A DNA stretch of 64,000 nt from assembly GCA_937966555.1 (NCBI GenBank), contig CALCLY010000016.1, forward strand, positions 124,001 through 188,000, in the 5' to 3' direction. The position numbers were made by a program, and so were the translations under genes. Positions 34,263-43,221 of the stretch are shown piece by piece (position 1 is the first letter of the stretch; each line of letters opens with the position of its first letter). The notes beneath the pieces are model-generated. The model did not search any database. It was given only the letters and a program-made list of their open reading frames with translations, and was not told the origin of the DNA. Origin of the DNA: CALCLY01 sp900552775. Lineage in GTDB: Bacteria > Bacillota > Clostridia > UMGS1883 > UMGS1540.

Positions 34263-35108
34263 TTATTTGATAACCGGGATTGCGCCTGCTTTTTCAATAA
34301 GACTGTCTGCCGCAGAGCTTGTTGCAAAGTCGAAGAACTTCTGTGCATCCGCGCTGAGCGCCGTACCCTTGCGTGTTACCAAAACAAAATTTCTCTGAAT
34401 CTTATATGTTTTATCCTGAATTGTCTCTTTTGAAGGTTTAACTCCTTCAACGCTCAAAACTTTTATCGTATCTTTAACCGCTGCCAGTGAAGCGTAGCCG
34501 ATTGCATTGGGGTTGCCTGAAACTGTCTGAATAACATCGCCCGTTGATGTGAGCTCCTGGCTGTATTTGCATTTGTCCTTTGTGCCGGTGATAGACTCAA
34601 AGCCGTCTCTTGTGCCCGATGCCGCTTCTCTTCCTATCGGAACTATCGGTTTGTCTTCGCCGCCGACTTCTTTCCAGTTTGTAATTTCACCCGTGTAAAT
34701 CTTGCCTATCTGCTCAACACTCAAATCCTCCACGGTGTTTTCCGGGTTTACTATAATTGCGATACCGTCGATTGCAACAACAGTTTCTTCGAGGTTCTGC
34801 TTTTCGTCATCTTTTAAGTCGCGGCTTGAAAGACCGATGTCGCATCTGCCTTCGGAAACCGCCTGAATGCCGGAACCCGAACCTGTGGGATTGTAAGTTA
34901 CCTTAACGTTTTTGTTTTCATCCATGTAAGCTTCGCTCAAATAGCCTATTACCTTCTCCATCGATGTAGAACCGTCTGTCGATACCGTTGCCTGTGTGCC
35001 GGAAGGCGCTGCCGTCTGCCGGGCCGTGTCTCCTCCGGTTGAGCCGCATCCGCTCAGCATACCTGCCGCAAGCGCTGCCGCCAAAACTGTTTTCATGATT
35101 TTCTTCAT
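34263..35108 (-). CDS. pstS: Phosphate-binding lipoprotein PstS
   Basis: A 281-residue solute-binding lipoprotein. The signal ends in the lipobox LSGCG with the modified Cys at residue 21. The phosphate-binding loops DGSTSMEKVI, PTGSGSGIQA and REAASGTRDGFE are those of PstS. I chose ATG 35108, with AAGGAG 9 bases upstream; a GTG three codons earlier lies too close to it. It is the first gene of pstSCAB-phoU; a -10 box and repeats resembling Pho boxes lie upstream. Confidence 0.95.
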   Translation of the reverse strand: MKKIMKTVLAAALAAGMLSGCGSTGGDTARQTAAPSGTQATVSTDGSTSMEKVIGYLSEAYMDENKNVKVTYNPTGSGSGIQAVSEGRCDIGLSSRDLKDDEKQNLEETVVAIDGIAIIVNPENTVEDLSVEQIGKIYTGEITNWKEVGGEDKPIVPIGREAASGTRDGFESITGTKDKCKYSQELTSTGDVIQTVSGNPNAIGYASLAAVKDTIKVLSVEGVKPSKETIQDKTYKIQRNFVLVTRKGTALSADAQKFFDFATSSAADSLIEKAGAIPVIK

Positions 35109-35153
35109 CAAAATCACTCTCCTTAAAAATTCCTTTTATTTTTTACATTTTTG

Positions 35154-35201
35154 ATTATACTGCTTTCAATGTTAATTCCGAAAGATTATTTGAGTTAATT
35201 C
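35154..35201 (-). promoter_or_regulatory. pst promoter with possible Pho boxes
   Basis: Minus strand TATAAT at 35154-35159. Upstream, the direct repeat GAATTAAC occurs twice (plus-strand GTTAATTC at 35171-35178 and 35194-35201), 23 bases apart, about two helical turns. The core TTAAC(A/T) resembles Gram-positive PhoP boxes. Assignment as Pho boxes is inference. Confidence 0.45.
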
Positions 35202-35220
35202 TAAGTAAATAAAGAGAAAA

Positions 35221-35267
35221 ATTAAAAACAGTGCAGCAAAAATGCTTTTTGCTGCACTGTTTTTAAT
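35221..35267 (-). terminator. Intrinsic terminator of the EF-G paralogue gene
   Basis: Perfect 22-bp stem (35221-35242 and 35246-35267, ATTAAAAACAGTGCAGCAAAAA) with a 3-base loop; the last part of the arm supplies the U run on the minus strand. It lies 13 bases after the stop of the gene at 35280. Confidence 0.9.
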
Positions 35268-35279
35268 ATCAATATAAAT

Positions 35280-37355
35280 TTATTCCGTCTCTTTTTTCGA
35301 TTTTTCAATAATCGCCTGAGCAACATTTGCCGGAGCCTCTTCATATCTTTCGAATTCGAGCGAGAATTTGCCTCTGCCCTGAGTCATCGAGCGCAAATCG
35401 GTTGCGTATTTATTCATTTCGCTCATCGGCACCTCAGCTTCAACCAAAGCCTTGCCGCCGCCTATCGGGTTCATACCGAGGATTCTGCCGCGGCGTTTGT
35501 TTACGTCGCCGACAATATCTCCCATGCTGCTTTCCGGAATCGTTACGGAGAGTTTTCCGAAGGGTTCGAGCAAAACGGGATTTGCCTGCTTTAAGCCTTC
35601 CTTATATGCCAGCGAAGCCGCCACCTTAAACGCCATTTCCGAAGAATCAACCGGGTGATACGAGCCGTCAACAAGCGTTGCCTTGAGGTTAACAACCGGA
35701 TATCCCGCCAAAACGCCGTTTTGAATACATTCTCTCAGACCCTTTTCAACAGCCGGGAAATAGTTTTTCGGGACAGCGCCGCCGAAGATGTTTTCGGAAA
35801 ATTCAAGATCTTCCTGTTCACCCGGCTCAAACTCAATCCAGACATGACCGTACTGACCGTGACCGCCGGACTGTTTCTTGTGTTTTCCTTCAACCTTGAC
35901 TTTTTTGCGTATAGTCTCTCTGTACGGAACTTTGGGTTCGAAAAGATCAACCGAAACGCCGAATTTTGCTTTAAGTTTGCTTACGATAACGTCAAGGTGC
36001 TGCTCGCCCACACCGGAAATCAGCATCTGACGTGTTTCTTTATTATTTGTTACTTTAAAGCACGGATCTTCTTCTTCAAGCTTGCGCAGACCCGAGCTTA
36101 CCTTCTCCTCATCGCCTTTTGCCTTTGGCGCAATTGCCATGGACAAAACGGGAACGGGGAATTCTATGGAGTCGAGAAGGACGGGCTTTGAAGCCGAGCA
36201 AAGCGTGTCTCCCGTTGCGGTTGCGGCAAGCTTTGTAACGGCGCCTATATCTCCTGCCGTTATCTCCGAAGCTTCAAGCTGCTTTTTGCCGCGCAGGCAG
36301 AAAAGCTTGCCTATTTTCTCATTTGTATCTTTATTTGCATTGTATACGCTTGAATCAGACTTGATTGTGCCCGAATATACGCGGAATATTGAAATTTTTC
36401 CGACAAACGGATCGGCAACTGTTTTAAATACCAAAGCCGAAAGCGGAGCGTTCTCACTTGGCTCAATCTCAATATCTTCGCCGGTTTTTGCGTCTTTTGC
36501 CGCTACATTTCCGTTATCTGCCGGGGACGGGAAATATTTGGTTATCGCTTCCAAAACGGAAGAAACGCCGAGGTTTGCTATAGCGGAACCGCCGAACACC
36601 GGAACTATTGTTCCGCTCTTAACACCGCTTTTAACCGCCGTGTAAATTTCATCCTGCGTAAATTCTTCTCCGGCAAAGAACTTCTCCATGAGTTCATCGT
36701 CCGTTTCGGCAACGGCTTCCATCAAAAGCTCGCGCACGGAGGCTATATCATCCGCCATGTCGTCGGGTACTTCAATCTCGTCAACGCCGCCGCCCGCATT
36801 GTATTTAAATGCGCGCATCTTAACCACATCGACGTGACCCAAAAGCTTGCCGTTTTCCTTTATCGGGAACTGGAACGGAGCAATTGCCGTTCCGAAACGC
36901 TCTTTAAGCTCTTCTATAACCTTCATGTAATGTGCGTTCTCATCTTCCATCTTATTTATGAAAAACGCAACCGGAATGCCTTTTTCTTTGGCATAATCCC
37001 ACGCCTGCTCTGCGCCCACGGATATACCGGAGCGGCCGCTGATAAGTATAATCGCACTGTCCGCAACTCTCAGACCTTCAAAAACTTCGCCTACAAAATC
37101 AAAATAGCCCGGTGTGTCAATGATATTTATTTTAACGTCATTCCACTCAATCGGAGCCATACTGGTGTTGATTGAAATAGCGCGTTTTATTTCTTCAGGA
37201 TCATAATCTGTTACCGTGGTGCCGTCAGAAATCTTCCCGAGACGGTCGGAAGCCTTGGAATCAAAAATCATTGCCTCGGCAAATGATGTCTTACCGACTC
37301 CTCCGTGTCCCATTAAACAAACATTTCTTAATTTCTCTGTTGAATACTTTTTCAT
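35280..37355 (-). CDS. Elongation factor G paralogue (EF-G2-like translational GTPase)
   Basis: A 691-residue protein with the five EF-G domains: GTPase with G1 GHGGVGKTS (16-24) and G3 DTPG, domain 2, and a C-terminal half containing GHGQYGHVWIEFEPG. It differs from housekeeping EF-G in the G1 loop (GHGGVGKT rather than AHIDAGKTT) and in G4, which reads NKME instead of NKxD. It fits the FusA2 group, whose role (recycling, stress or antibiotic response) is unsettled. ATG 37355 follows AGGAGGATTGTA. It stands alone with its own terminator. Confidence 0.88.
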   Translation of the reverse strand: MKKYSTEKLRNVCLMGHGGVGKTSFAEAMIFDSKASDRLGKISDGTTVTDYDPEEIKRAISINTSMAPIEWNDVKINIIDTPGYFDFVGEVFEGLRVADSAIILISGRSGISVGAEQAWDYAKEKGIPVAFFINKMEDENAHYMKVIEELKERFGTAIAPFQFPIKENGKLLGHVDVVKMRAFKYNAGGGVDEIEVPDDMADDIASVRELLMEAVAETDDELMEKFFAGEEFTQDEIYTAVKSGVKSGTIVPVFGGSAIANLGVSSVLEAITKYFPSPADNGNVAAKDAKTGEDIEIEPSENAPLSALVFKTVADPFVGKISIFRVYSGTIKSDSSVYNANKDTNEKIGKLFCLRGKKQLEASEITAGDIGAVTKLAATATGDTLCSASKPVLLDSIEFPVPVLSMAIAPKAKGDEEKVSSGLRKLEEEDPCFKVTNNKETRQMLISGVGEQHLDVIVSKLKAKFGVSVDLFEPKVPYRETIRKKVKVEGKHKKQSGGHGQYGHVWIEFEPGEQEDLEFSENIFGGAVPKNYFPAVEKGLRECIQNGVLAGYPVVNLKATLVDGSYHPVDSSEMAFKVAASLAYKEGLKQANPVLLEPFGKLSVTIPESSMGDIVGDVNKRRGRILGMNPIGGGKALVEAEVPMSEMNKYATDLRSMTQGRGKFSLEFERYEEAPANVAQAIIEKSKKETE

Positions 37356-37487
37356 TACAATCCTCCTAAATATGATATTACTTAATGCAAAATCCTGCAC
37401 TAATTATATTATAATACATATTCGGATATGATTAAATACTAAAACTAAACAATAAATAAAAAATTATTTATTGATTTTGCACAAAAA

Positions 37488-38294
37488 CTATCTTCCGTCG
37501 TAATAAAACAGATATTTATCGTCAATTGTGACGCGATAAGTGGGAACAGCCTCGGCAAACTTAAAGTCCACAGATGGACTGCCGAAGAGAAATGCATATC
37601 CTGTTTTTACATCCGTTACACGCACGTTTCCTTCGGGGCGCGTCGGGTCTCGGAGATAATCTGTCATAACAGCCGACACGGTGCGTGTTTTTGAAGGCTC
37701 CGATGCGGAATCAAGAATTTTAAGAAGATATCCTTCGCAGCTTACGGGCACACCGTCACCCATACTTACGGTCAAGCCGTTTATAAAAAGCGGATCGCCG
37801 TTTATAAGATATGTGAAGAATATTTTTGTATCGGCAATTTGATAATCCGTATTCTCAAGCGGCACACCAATAGAATCAAAAAATGTTTTTGCGGCTTTGA
37901 CGTCATCTTCCGTCTGTGCACGCTCGGAAACTGCCGACACGAGACTTATTCTGCCGTTCGCCGCATACAGCCTTTTATCACCGCACACATAGCTTTTGAC
38001 GCCGTTTTCATCGGTTTCTTCGCTGCACTCTCCTCCGATAAATGCCGCTGCAAACGAAATCGAGTCATCTGCCATGTTCTCAACATTAAAGCTCTGCATT
38101 TTTCGCGGCTGTGCGGAAAAAATGCTTTTATCCGCGGAAATTCCGTTCGTTTCCATAACGGCAACGAGAGAGTCCTGAAGCTTCTTTGCATCTTTTTCGG
38201 CGCTTATATGAGAAGACGCCAAAAGAGACAAAAGCAGTATATTAATTACGGCAAAAAGAATGATAAGTATATTTTTTGCTTTGTACCAATACAT
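37488..38294 (-). CDS. walI: WalI (YycI)-like regulator of WalK
   Basis: A 268-residue protein with a short cytosolic N-terminus, one membrane helix (NILIILFAVINILLLSLLA) and an extracytoplasmic YycH/YycI-type domain ending TYRVTIDDKYLFYYDGR. In Bacillus, YycI and YycH bind and restrain the WalK kinase. ATG 38294 follows AAAGGAGAGAG. It is 45 bases after walH. Confidence 0.82.
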   Translation of the reverse strand: MYWYKAKNILIILFAVINILLLSLLASSHISAEKDAKKLQDSLVAVMETNGISADKSIFSAQPRKMQSFNVENMADDSISFAAAFIGGECSEETDENGVKSYVCGDKRLYAANGRISLVSAVSERAQTEDDVKAAKTFFDSIGVPLENTDYQIADTKIFFTYLINGDPLFINGLTVSMGDGVPVSCEGYLLKILDSASEPSKTRTVSAVMTDYLRDPTRPEGNVRVTDVKTGYAFLFGSPSVDFKFAEAVPTYRVTIDDKYLFYYDGR

Positions 38295-38339
38295 ATTTTT
38301 CTCTCTCCTTTCCGCCGTTTTCAACGGCACGGACAGCAA

Positions 38340-39842
38340 TCAAGATTCTCCTTTATAAAGACCGCCGCCGCTTATTTCAGCACACCATACGGGACTTTTT
38401 GAGTTTAAAGAACCGTCTTCAATATAACTGAGAAATATATCGTCTATATGCGTTTCGCTCCCCGACTCGGAGAGATTTTTGTATATCTCGTCAAGCGCCT
38501 CAATCGAGCGTGAGTTTGTAACGCTTTCTCCGCTTTCGGTATACTTTCTTATAAACTGGCGGTATTTTATTATTTTTCCGTTTTTAACCGAAATCTCAAC
38601 CGCGTGGTTCATATCCGCAAAATTATCGCCGGAAAGCTCAATCTTAACCGGAACTCCGTTGACATAATAATCGAGAGTGAAATTGTAAGTTCCGCTTGAA
38701 TCCGCCGATTCAAGGAGGTTGCTTGTGACAATTGCGTTAAACGAATCGTCCACGCAGTTGCTCCAGACATTTTCGGAAAATTCAATTGCTTTGTTCAGCA
38801 CCTCGTAAAGCGAAAGAGGCTCATCGGAAAGAGACGGCGCAAGGCGCTCATCATCGGCGGTATATTCTATAAGCCCGTTTGGGTAAAACTTTAAAACGCT
38901 GTAGTTTTCAACAAAATATTCCACACCGTCCGCCGATGTATAGTGGCGGCGTGCCGACTGACGGAAGCCGAAGGTCGGCAGCAGATTTTCGGTTATTTTA
39001 TCTCCCGTAACCGGATTTGCGGTATAAAGCACCACATGCTGTTCGTTGCCGGTTGAAAGTGTAATCATGGGATTTAAAAAAACTTTCTGAACCACTCCGC
39101 TGCCTATTCCCGCGCTGCTGCCGTAAAGGTTCAGCTCAAACGAAAACGGGAACGAACCTTCGCTTTCTCCGCGCGTGTATTCGTTCATAATTTTATTTAT
39201 TACATCTTTTTTCTCGTAAGAAACAAAATATTTATATATTTTATTGTCGGAAAAATCACGCACATAGAAAAGCATTTCATTGTCTTTTCCCGGCGCAATT
39301 ATAAATTCTTTTACTGCCGAAACATCATCTGAAAGCCATGTTTCCTTAATTCCTATCATACGCGCAAAAAGAGCGGGCGCGGATGCAATGTAATAGTCAA
39401 CATATATCGAGCGCGTGTCCAAAAGCTCATCGTTGCGCAAAACGTTATACCATTCGGTTTCGTCCACGGTAAGTTTGTTTTTTATATTTTCGCGCGATCT
39501 GAGCGTTTCCGCCATAAACGGTTTTATGGCGTCCGTTACAGGCTTAAAATTCTCGTTTGAATTGTAATATACCGATCTTTCGGAATAGTTTGTGAGAACA
39601 AGCTTTCGCGGAGTTGAAAGATTCTCTTTCGGCATCGAGTAAATATTCTTTGTAAACAGCGTTTTGACTATCGGGCTGTTTTTGAACATAACAACAAAGG
39701 AATTACAGCCCTCGGGCCATAATTCCTCTCCAAACCATACATGTACAGACAAAAAAAGACTGCTTGCAATAAGGCATACCAAAAGAGCAGTCTTTGTTTT
39801 TCTTAATTTTTGATCTTTTGAAACAGGTACGTTTTTTTTCAT
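38340..39842 (-). CDS. walH: WalH (YycH)-like regulator of WalK
   Basis: A 500-residue protein with a basic N-terminus, one membrane helix (ALLVCLIASSLFLSVHVWF) and a large extracytoplasmic region typical of YycH. ATG 39842 was chosen because AGAGGG lies 9 bases upstream; the frame extends 8 codons earlier without a site. It is placed between the secreted protein gene and walI. Confidence 0.85.
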   Translation of the reverse strand: MKKNVPVSKDQKLRKTKTALLVCLIASSLFLSVHVWFGEELWPEGCNSFVVMFKNSPIVKTLFTKNIYSMPKENLSTPRKLVLTNYSERSVYYNSNENFKPVTDAIKPFMAETLRSRENIKNKLTVDETEWYNVLRNDELLDTRSIYVDYYIASAPALFARMIGIKETWLSDDVSAVKEFIIAPGKDNEMLFYVRDFSDNKIYKYFVSYEKKDVINKIMNEYTRGESEGSFPFSFELNLYGSSAGIGSGVVQKVFLNPMITLSTGNEQHVVLYTANPVTGDKITENLLPTFGFRQSARRHYTSADGVEYFVENYSVLKFYPNGLIEYTADDERLAPSLSDEPLSLYEVLNKAIEFSENVWSNCVDDSFNAIVTSNLLESADSSGTYNFTLDYYVNGVPVKIELSGDNFADMNHAVEISVKNGKIIKYRQFIRKYTESGESVTNSRSIEALDEIYKNLSESGSETHIDDIFLSYIEDGSLNSKSPVWCAEISGGGLYKGES

Positions 39843-39859
39843 TTCAAAAGCCCTCTGTA

Positions 39860-40330
39860 TTACCATCCGCCGAACACCGACATAAAGTTTGTGGCAAAGC
39901 CGTTTATGCTGTCAAGCAAGCCCTGGTCAAGCAAAGTTATATCAAAACGTATTGTCTGATAATAGCCGCCGTATCCTGCTCTGACGAGCAGATAATTTGT
40001 GTTGGGATCAAGCGCTATATCACGCACATAAATTCCCGTGGCACCCACGGTATTTACAACCGGCGCGCCGGACGCATCATACAAAACGTCGAAATTTCCC
40101 GTTGATGGATTGTACTTGTAAAGCGAAATCTCAACGCCCTCTATGCTGAGAGCCGAAACCGTGTAAACCTTTTTTGTTGTGGAAGAAACGGGTGTTTCGG
40201 GTTTTTTAACTATTACAAGACCCGATATATTTCCCGCATCGTTCATGGCAACGCTTGACGGCGCCGCAAAGCAGTTTACGGAGAATAAAAGCATAAATAC
40301 AAACGCCGTAACCGCAATAAACTTTTTCAT
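39860..40330 (-). CDS. Secreted protein of unknown function, WalR-box controlled
   Basis: A 156-residue protein with a signal peptide (MKKFIAVTAFVFMLLFSVNC, cleavage likely after CFA-A). The mature part of about 130 residues is beta-rich (ISGLVIVKKPETPV, GVEISLYKYNPSTGNF, GIYVRDIALDPNTNYLLV) and may be an Ig-like or carboxypeptidase-regulatory-like sandwich. I do not recognise a family. The gene lies between walK and walH, where yycH normally follows walK directly. Its promoter carries a match to the WalR box, and a 130-base structured leader precedes it. Confidence 0.8.
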   Translation of the reverse strand: MKKFIAVTAFVFMLLFSVNCFAAPSSVAMNDAGNISGLVIVKKPETPVSSTTKKVYTVSALSIEGVEISLYKYNPSTGNFDVLYDASGAPVVNTVGATGIYVRDIALDPNTNYLLVRAGYGGYYQTIRFDITLLDQGLLDSINGFATNFMSVFGGW

Positions 40331-40360
40331 AAAAAACAAACCTTTCAAAGCTAAAAACGC

Positions 40361-40490
40361 GCAATATGTATTGCTTTCCGGGGAATAAAACCCCGAAAGC
40401 GTATCCGTAATTGGGTTATTAAGTACATTCACAATTTAATGCGCACGGATAATGTACTCCCGTCGGGAGAAGCCTTTCTCCCTTTACAGT
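40361..40490 (-). promoter_or_regulatory. Structured 5' leader with predicted pseudoknot
   Basis: The minus-strand transcript contains several elements. There is a 7-bp hairpin at 40465-40482, which competes with a hairpin at 40457-40469. A stem pairs 40451-40458 with 40422-40429, and its loop base TATCCGT (40445-40451) pairs with ACGGATA at 40402-40408, an H-type pseudoknot. Hairpins follow at 40373-40400 (GCTTTC..GAAAGC) and 40361-40374. I match it to no known riboswitch. Confidence 0.5.
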
Positions 40491-40494
40491 TTAT

Positions 40495-40527
40495 ATTATA
40501 CAACACAAATATTACAAAGCCGTTACA
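40495..40527 (-). promoter_or_regulatory. WalR box and promoter upstream of the secreted protein gene
   Basis: Minus strand TGTAAC-N5-TGTAAT (40511-40527) fits the WalR consensus of two TGT(A/T)A(A/T/C) half-sites 5 bp apart. A TATAAT box (40495-40500) begins 10 bases downstream, so the WalR box overlaps the -35 region, which itself is poor. This fits activation by WalR. Confidence 0.65.
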
Positions 40528-40566
40528 CATCATTTAACATTGAATAACATATCAAAAAGTTCAAAA

Positions 40567-42327
40567 TCACTTGCTGTAAAACGGTATCGAAACCGTAACT
40601 CGCGTGCCCTGTCCCGGTGCGCTCTCAACAGAAATTGTGCCTCCGTGCGCGTCCACGATTTCCTTGGCAATGGCAAGCCCGAGCCCCGTTCCGCCGTACT
40701 TGCGGCTTCTTGCCTTGTCCACTCTGTAAAACCTGTCAAAAAGGCGCGGAATATCGTTTTGAGGTATTCCTATACCGTTATCCGTTACGGAGATTACCGC
40801 GCACCGCGGCTCGGAAATGCACGAAACCGAAATTGTGCCTCCGTCCGGCGTATATTTAATTGCATTTGTTATTATATTTGTTATAACCTGCTCAAGCCTG
40901 TCGCGGTCTCCGAAGAGGGGTCTCATGGAATCGTCGCAGTGAAGCTTAAGCCGATGTCCGTGAGCTTTTATATCCATGTTCAGTCTCTGCACAATGCTGC
41001 GGACAAGCTCCTGCATTGAGAAAGAAGCTTTGTTTAAAGCTTTTTTGTCATAATCAAGCAGCGAAAGCGTGAGAAGGTCTTTTACAAGACGCGTCATTCT
41101 GTCCGCTTCGCTTTCTATAACTTTTAAGAAATTTGCTTCCATGGAATTCGGCTCCGCGTTTTCGGCAAGAGTCTCCGTGTAGCTTTTAACGGTTGTTAAA
41201 GGCGTGCGCAGCTCATGAGACACGTTTGCCACAAATTCGCGGCGCGCGTTGTCAAGGCGCTGCTGCTCGGTTATATCCTGAATAACCACAACCACACCGT
41301 CTGCCGCGGCGCCGTCGGTTGCAAAAGGTGCAAAATGTGCCTTCAGGGTTTTGCCTTTGTATTCTATATCGCGTTCAACCGTTTTATAATGCTCGAGATA
41401 CAAAAGCTCTTCTATTCTAATATCCGCTCCGAGCGACGAAAAAAATTCGTCGAACATAAGGTCATCCGATTCTATGCCGAGCAGCGAACGCGCCGCGGGG
41501 TTTATATGCATAACGCCGCCGCCGCTGTAAAAGGCTATAATCGCGTCCGTCATAAAGCGAAGTATTGTTTCAACCTTTGTCTTTTCGCGCGCGATTTCCG
41601 AAAGCGTTGCCGAAAGCTCCGAAGCCATTTGGTTGAAAGTGCCCGTCAGCTGACCTATTTCATCGCGCGACCTTATTTCAAGCCGCTGATCAAAATCTCC
41701 GGCGGCAATTTTCTCCGCACGGCTCTTAAGAAGGGCAATGGGTGCCGTTATTGTGCGCGAAAGGAAAAGCCCCAGCAGCACGGAAATCACAAGCCCCACA
41801 AAAAGCGCCCAGAATATTATTGTGAAAAGGCTGCGCAGCACTTCGTAAAGTTCTTCTTTGGTGTCGCTCACATATATAATGTAAGAAGCGGATTTTCCTT
41901 CTATCGGATAAGCGTAGTCCATCAGGCGGGCGCGGCGGTTTACGGCATTGCCGATGCCGCCTCTCATTGCCGTCATGAGATTTTGCGTAAGCTCCGTCTG
42001 TCCCGCCGCATCACCGTTGAAGGAGTAAAGCACCTCCGCCGTGTTTTTTGTGAGAACGCAGCAGTTTCTGTAGCTGTCTATGCCTATACGTCCGGCATAT
42101 ATGTCTATAAGCCTCTGCATGGCGGAAACCGTGTCGTTCTCGTCAACGGTTTTTTTCAGCTGATTTACAAAATCATCGGTAAACACAAGCGTTTCCATCT
42201 GATTCTTGAATTCGTTGTGATAGTACGAGCTCACGCCGTTGAGAAGAAAAGTGCCAACGGCAAGCATAACCGAAACCGTCAGAAGTATGAAAACCGTAAG
42301 CATTTTCCATTGTATACTTTTAAACAT
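40567..42327 (-). CDS. walK: WalK cell-wall sensor histidine kinase
   Basis: A 586-residue kinase with the full WalK layout. Membrane helix 1 (about 9-30), an extracytoplasmic domain, and helix 2 (about 168-190) lead to a HAMP domain (188-240), a PAS domain (255-350), the H-box NVSHELRTPLTT with His371, and an ATPase domain (NIITNAIKYT, DNGIGI, GGTGLGLAIAKE). WalK senses peptidoglycan status and controls autolysins through WalR. It follows walR by 15 bases. Confidence 0.95.
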   Translation of the reverse strand: MFKSIQWKMLTVFILLTVSVMLAVGTFLLNGVSSYYHNEFKNQMETLVFTDDFVNQLKKTVDENDTVSAMQRLIDIYAGRIGIDSYRNCCVLTKNTAEVLYSFNGDAAGQTELTQNLMTAMRGGIGNAVNRRARLMDYAYPIEGKSASYIIYVSDTKEELYEVLRSLFTIIFWALFVGLVISVLLGLFLSRTITAPIALLKSRAEKIAAGDFDQRLEIRSRDEIGQLTGTFNQMASELSATLSEIAREKTKVETILRFMTDAIIAFYSGGGVMHINPAARSLLGIESDDLMFDEFFSSLGADIRIEELLYLEHYKTVERDIEYKGKTLKAHFAPFATDGAAADGVVVVIQDITEQQRLDNARREFVANVSHELRTPLTTVKSYTETLAENAEPNSMEANFLKVIESEADRMTRLVKDLLTLSLLDYDKKALNKASFSMQELVRSIVQRLNMDIKAHGHRLKLHCDDSMRPLFGDRDRLEQVITNIITNAIKYTPDGGTISVSCISEPRCAVISVTDNGIGIPQNDIPRLFDRFYRVDKARSRKYGGTGLGLAIAKEIVDAHGGTISVESAPGQGTRVTVSIPFYSK

Positions 42328-42342
42328 TGCAACGCTCCGAAA

Positions 42343-43026
42343 TTATTTTTTAAAGTAGTAGCCGACGCCGCGTTTTGTCATTATATAAGCCGGTTCTGCC
42401 GGGTTATCTTCTATTTTTTCGCGTATTCTGCGCACCGTAACGTCGACCGTGCGCGTATCGCCGTAATAATCATAACCCCAGACTTCCTCAAGGAGCGTTT
42501 CTCTCGAGAAAATTCTGCCGCGATGCTCCGCCAGGAATTTGACAAGCTCAAATTCACGCAGTGTCAGAGCAATAACCGTATCATTTTTAACAACCTCGTA
42601 TCTTGAGCTGTCAATAATAAGCTCTCCTATGCGCAGAACATCTCCCGCCTCCTCCGTTTCGGGCGATGTGCGGCGCAGATTTGCCTTAACCCTTGCCAAA
42701 AGTTCGCGGACGGAAAAAGGCTTTGTCATATAATCGTCCGCTCCGAGTTCGAGACCCAGTACTTTGTCCACTTCTTCGTCGCGCGCCGTGAGCATAATTA
42801 TCGGCACACTTGATTTCTCGCGGATTTTTCTGCACACTCCGAAGCCGTCAAGTCCCGGGAGCATAACGTCCAGAAGCACCAGATCGGGATTTTTGGAAAG
42901 CGCCAGACGCAGACCCTCGTTGCCATCAAGCGCTTCGATAACCCTGTAATCGTTTTTTTCAAGATTGAATTTTAAAATATCTACAATCGGCTGCTCGTCT
43001 TCAACTATTAATATAAGCTGTTGCAT
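42343..43026 (-). CDS. walR: WalR response regulator
   Basis: A 227-residue OmpR-family regulator. The receiver has the Asp in LVLLDVMLPGLDG and the Lys of MTKPF; the DNA-binding domain contains the recognition-helix segment RTVDVTVRRIREKIE and ends KRGVGYYFKK, typical of WalR/YycF. First gene of the wal cluster, with a GGAGG site and a consensus promoter; mntP is divergent. Confidence 0.95.
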   Translation of the reverse strand: MQQLILIVEDEQPIVDILKFNLEKNDYRVIEALDGNEGLRLALSKNPDLVLLDVMLPGLDGFGVCRKIREKSSVPIIMLTARDEEVDKVLGLELGADDYMTKPFSVRELLARVKANLRRTSPETEEAGDVLRIGELIIDSSRYEVVKNDTVIALTLREFELVKFLAEHRGRIFSRETLLEEVWGYDYYGDTRTVDVTVRRIREKIEDNPAEPAYIMTKRGVGYYFKK

Positions 43027-43068
43027 TGGTATAATACCTCCGAATAATTATTTTTGTTCTTTTTGTTA

Positions 43069-43097
43069 ATTTTATTATAAATAGATTTTAATGTCAA
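43069..43097 (-). promoter_or_regulatory. Sigma-A promoter of walRK
   Basis: Minus strand TTGACA (43092-43097), 17-bp spacer, TAAAAT (43069-43074). Confidence 0.7.
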
Positions 43098-43157
43098 GTG
43101 TTTTAATACTGTTTTTTTCTGATATTTTTGAAAAAATCCGTTTTTTTCCAAAAAACA

Positions 43158-43186
43158 TTGATTTTTTAAGGAATCGGTGGTAGAAT
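43158..43186 (+). promoter_or_regulatory. Sigma-A promoter of mntP
   Basis: TTGATT (43158-43163), 17-bp spacer, TAGAAT (43181-43186). No yybP-ykoY manganese riboswitch is seen between it and mntP; the leader is about 30 bases. Confidence 0.65.
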
Positions 43187-43221
43187 ATATAAATATTTTG
43201 AAAAAGAAACGGATGATAAGA

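Noticed and set aside
41215..42606. 463-codon open frame on the plus strand opposite walK and walR
   Set aside because: It is the antisense shadow of two unmistakable genes, has no ribosome site and its translation is basic and low in recognisable motifs.
43160..43221. Manganese (yybP-ykoY) riboswitch upstream of mntP
   Set aside because: The leader between the -10 box and the start is about 30 bases and lacks the aptamer.
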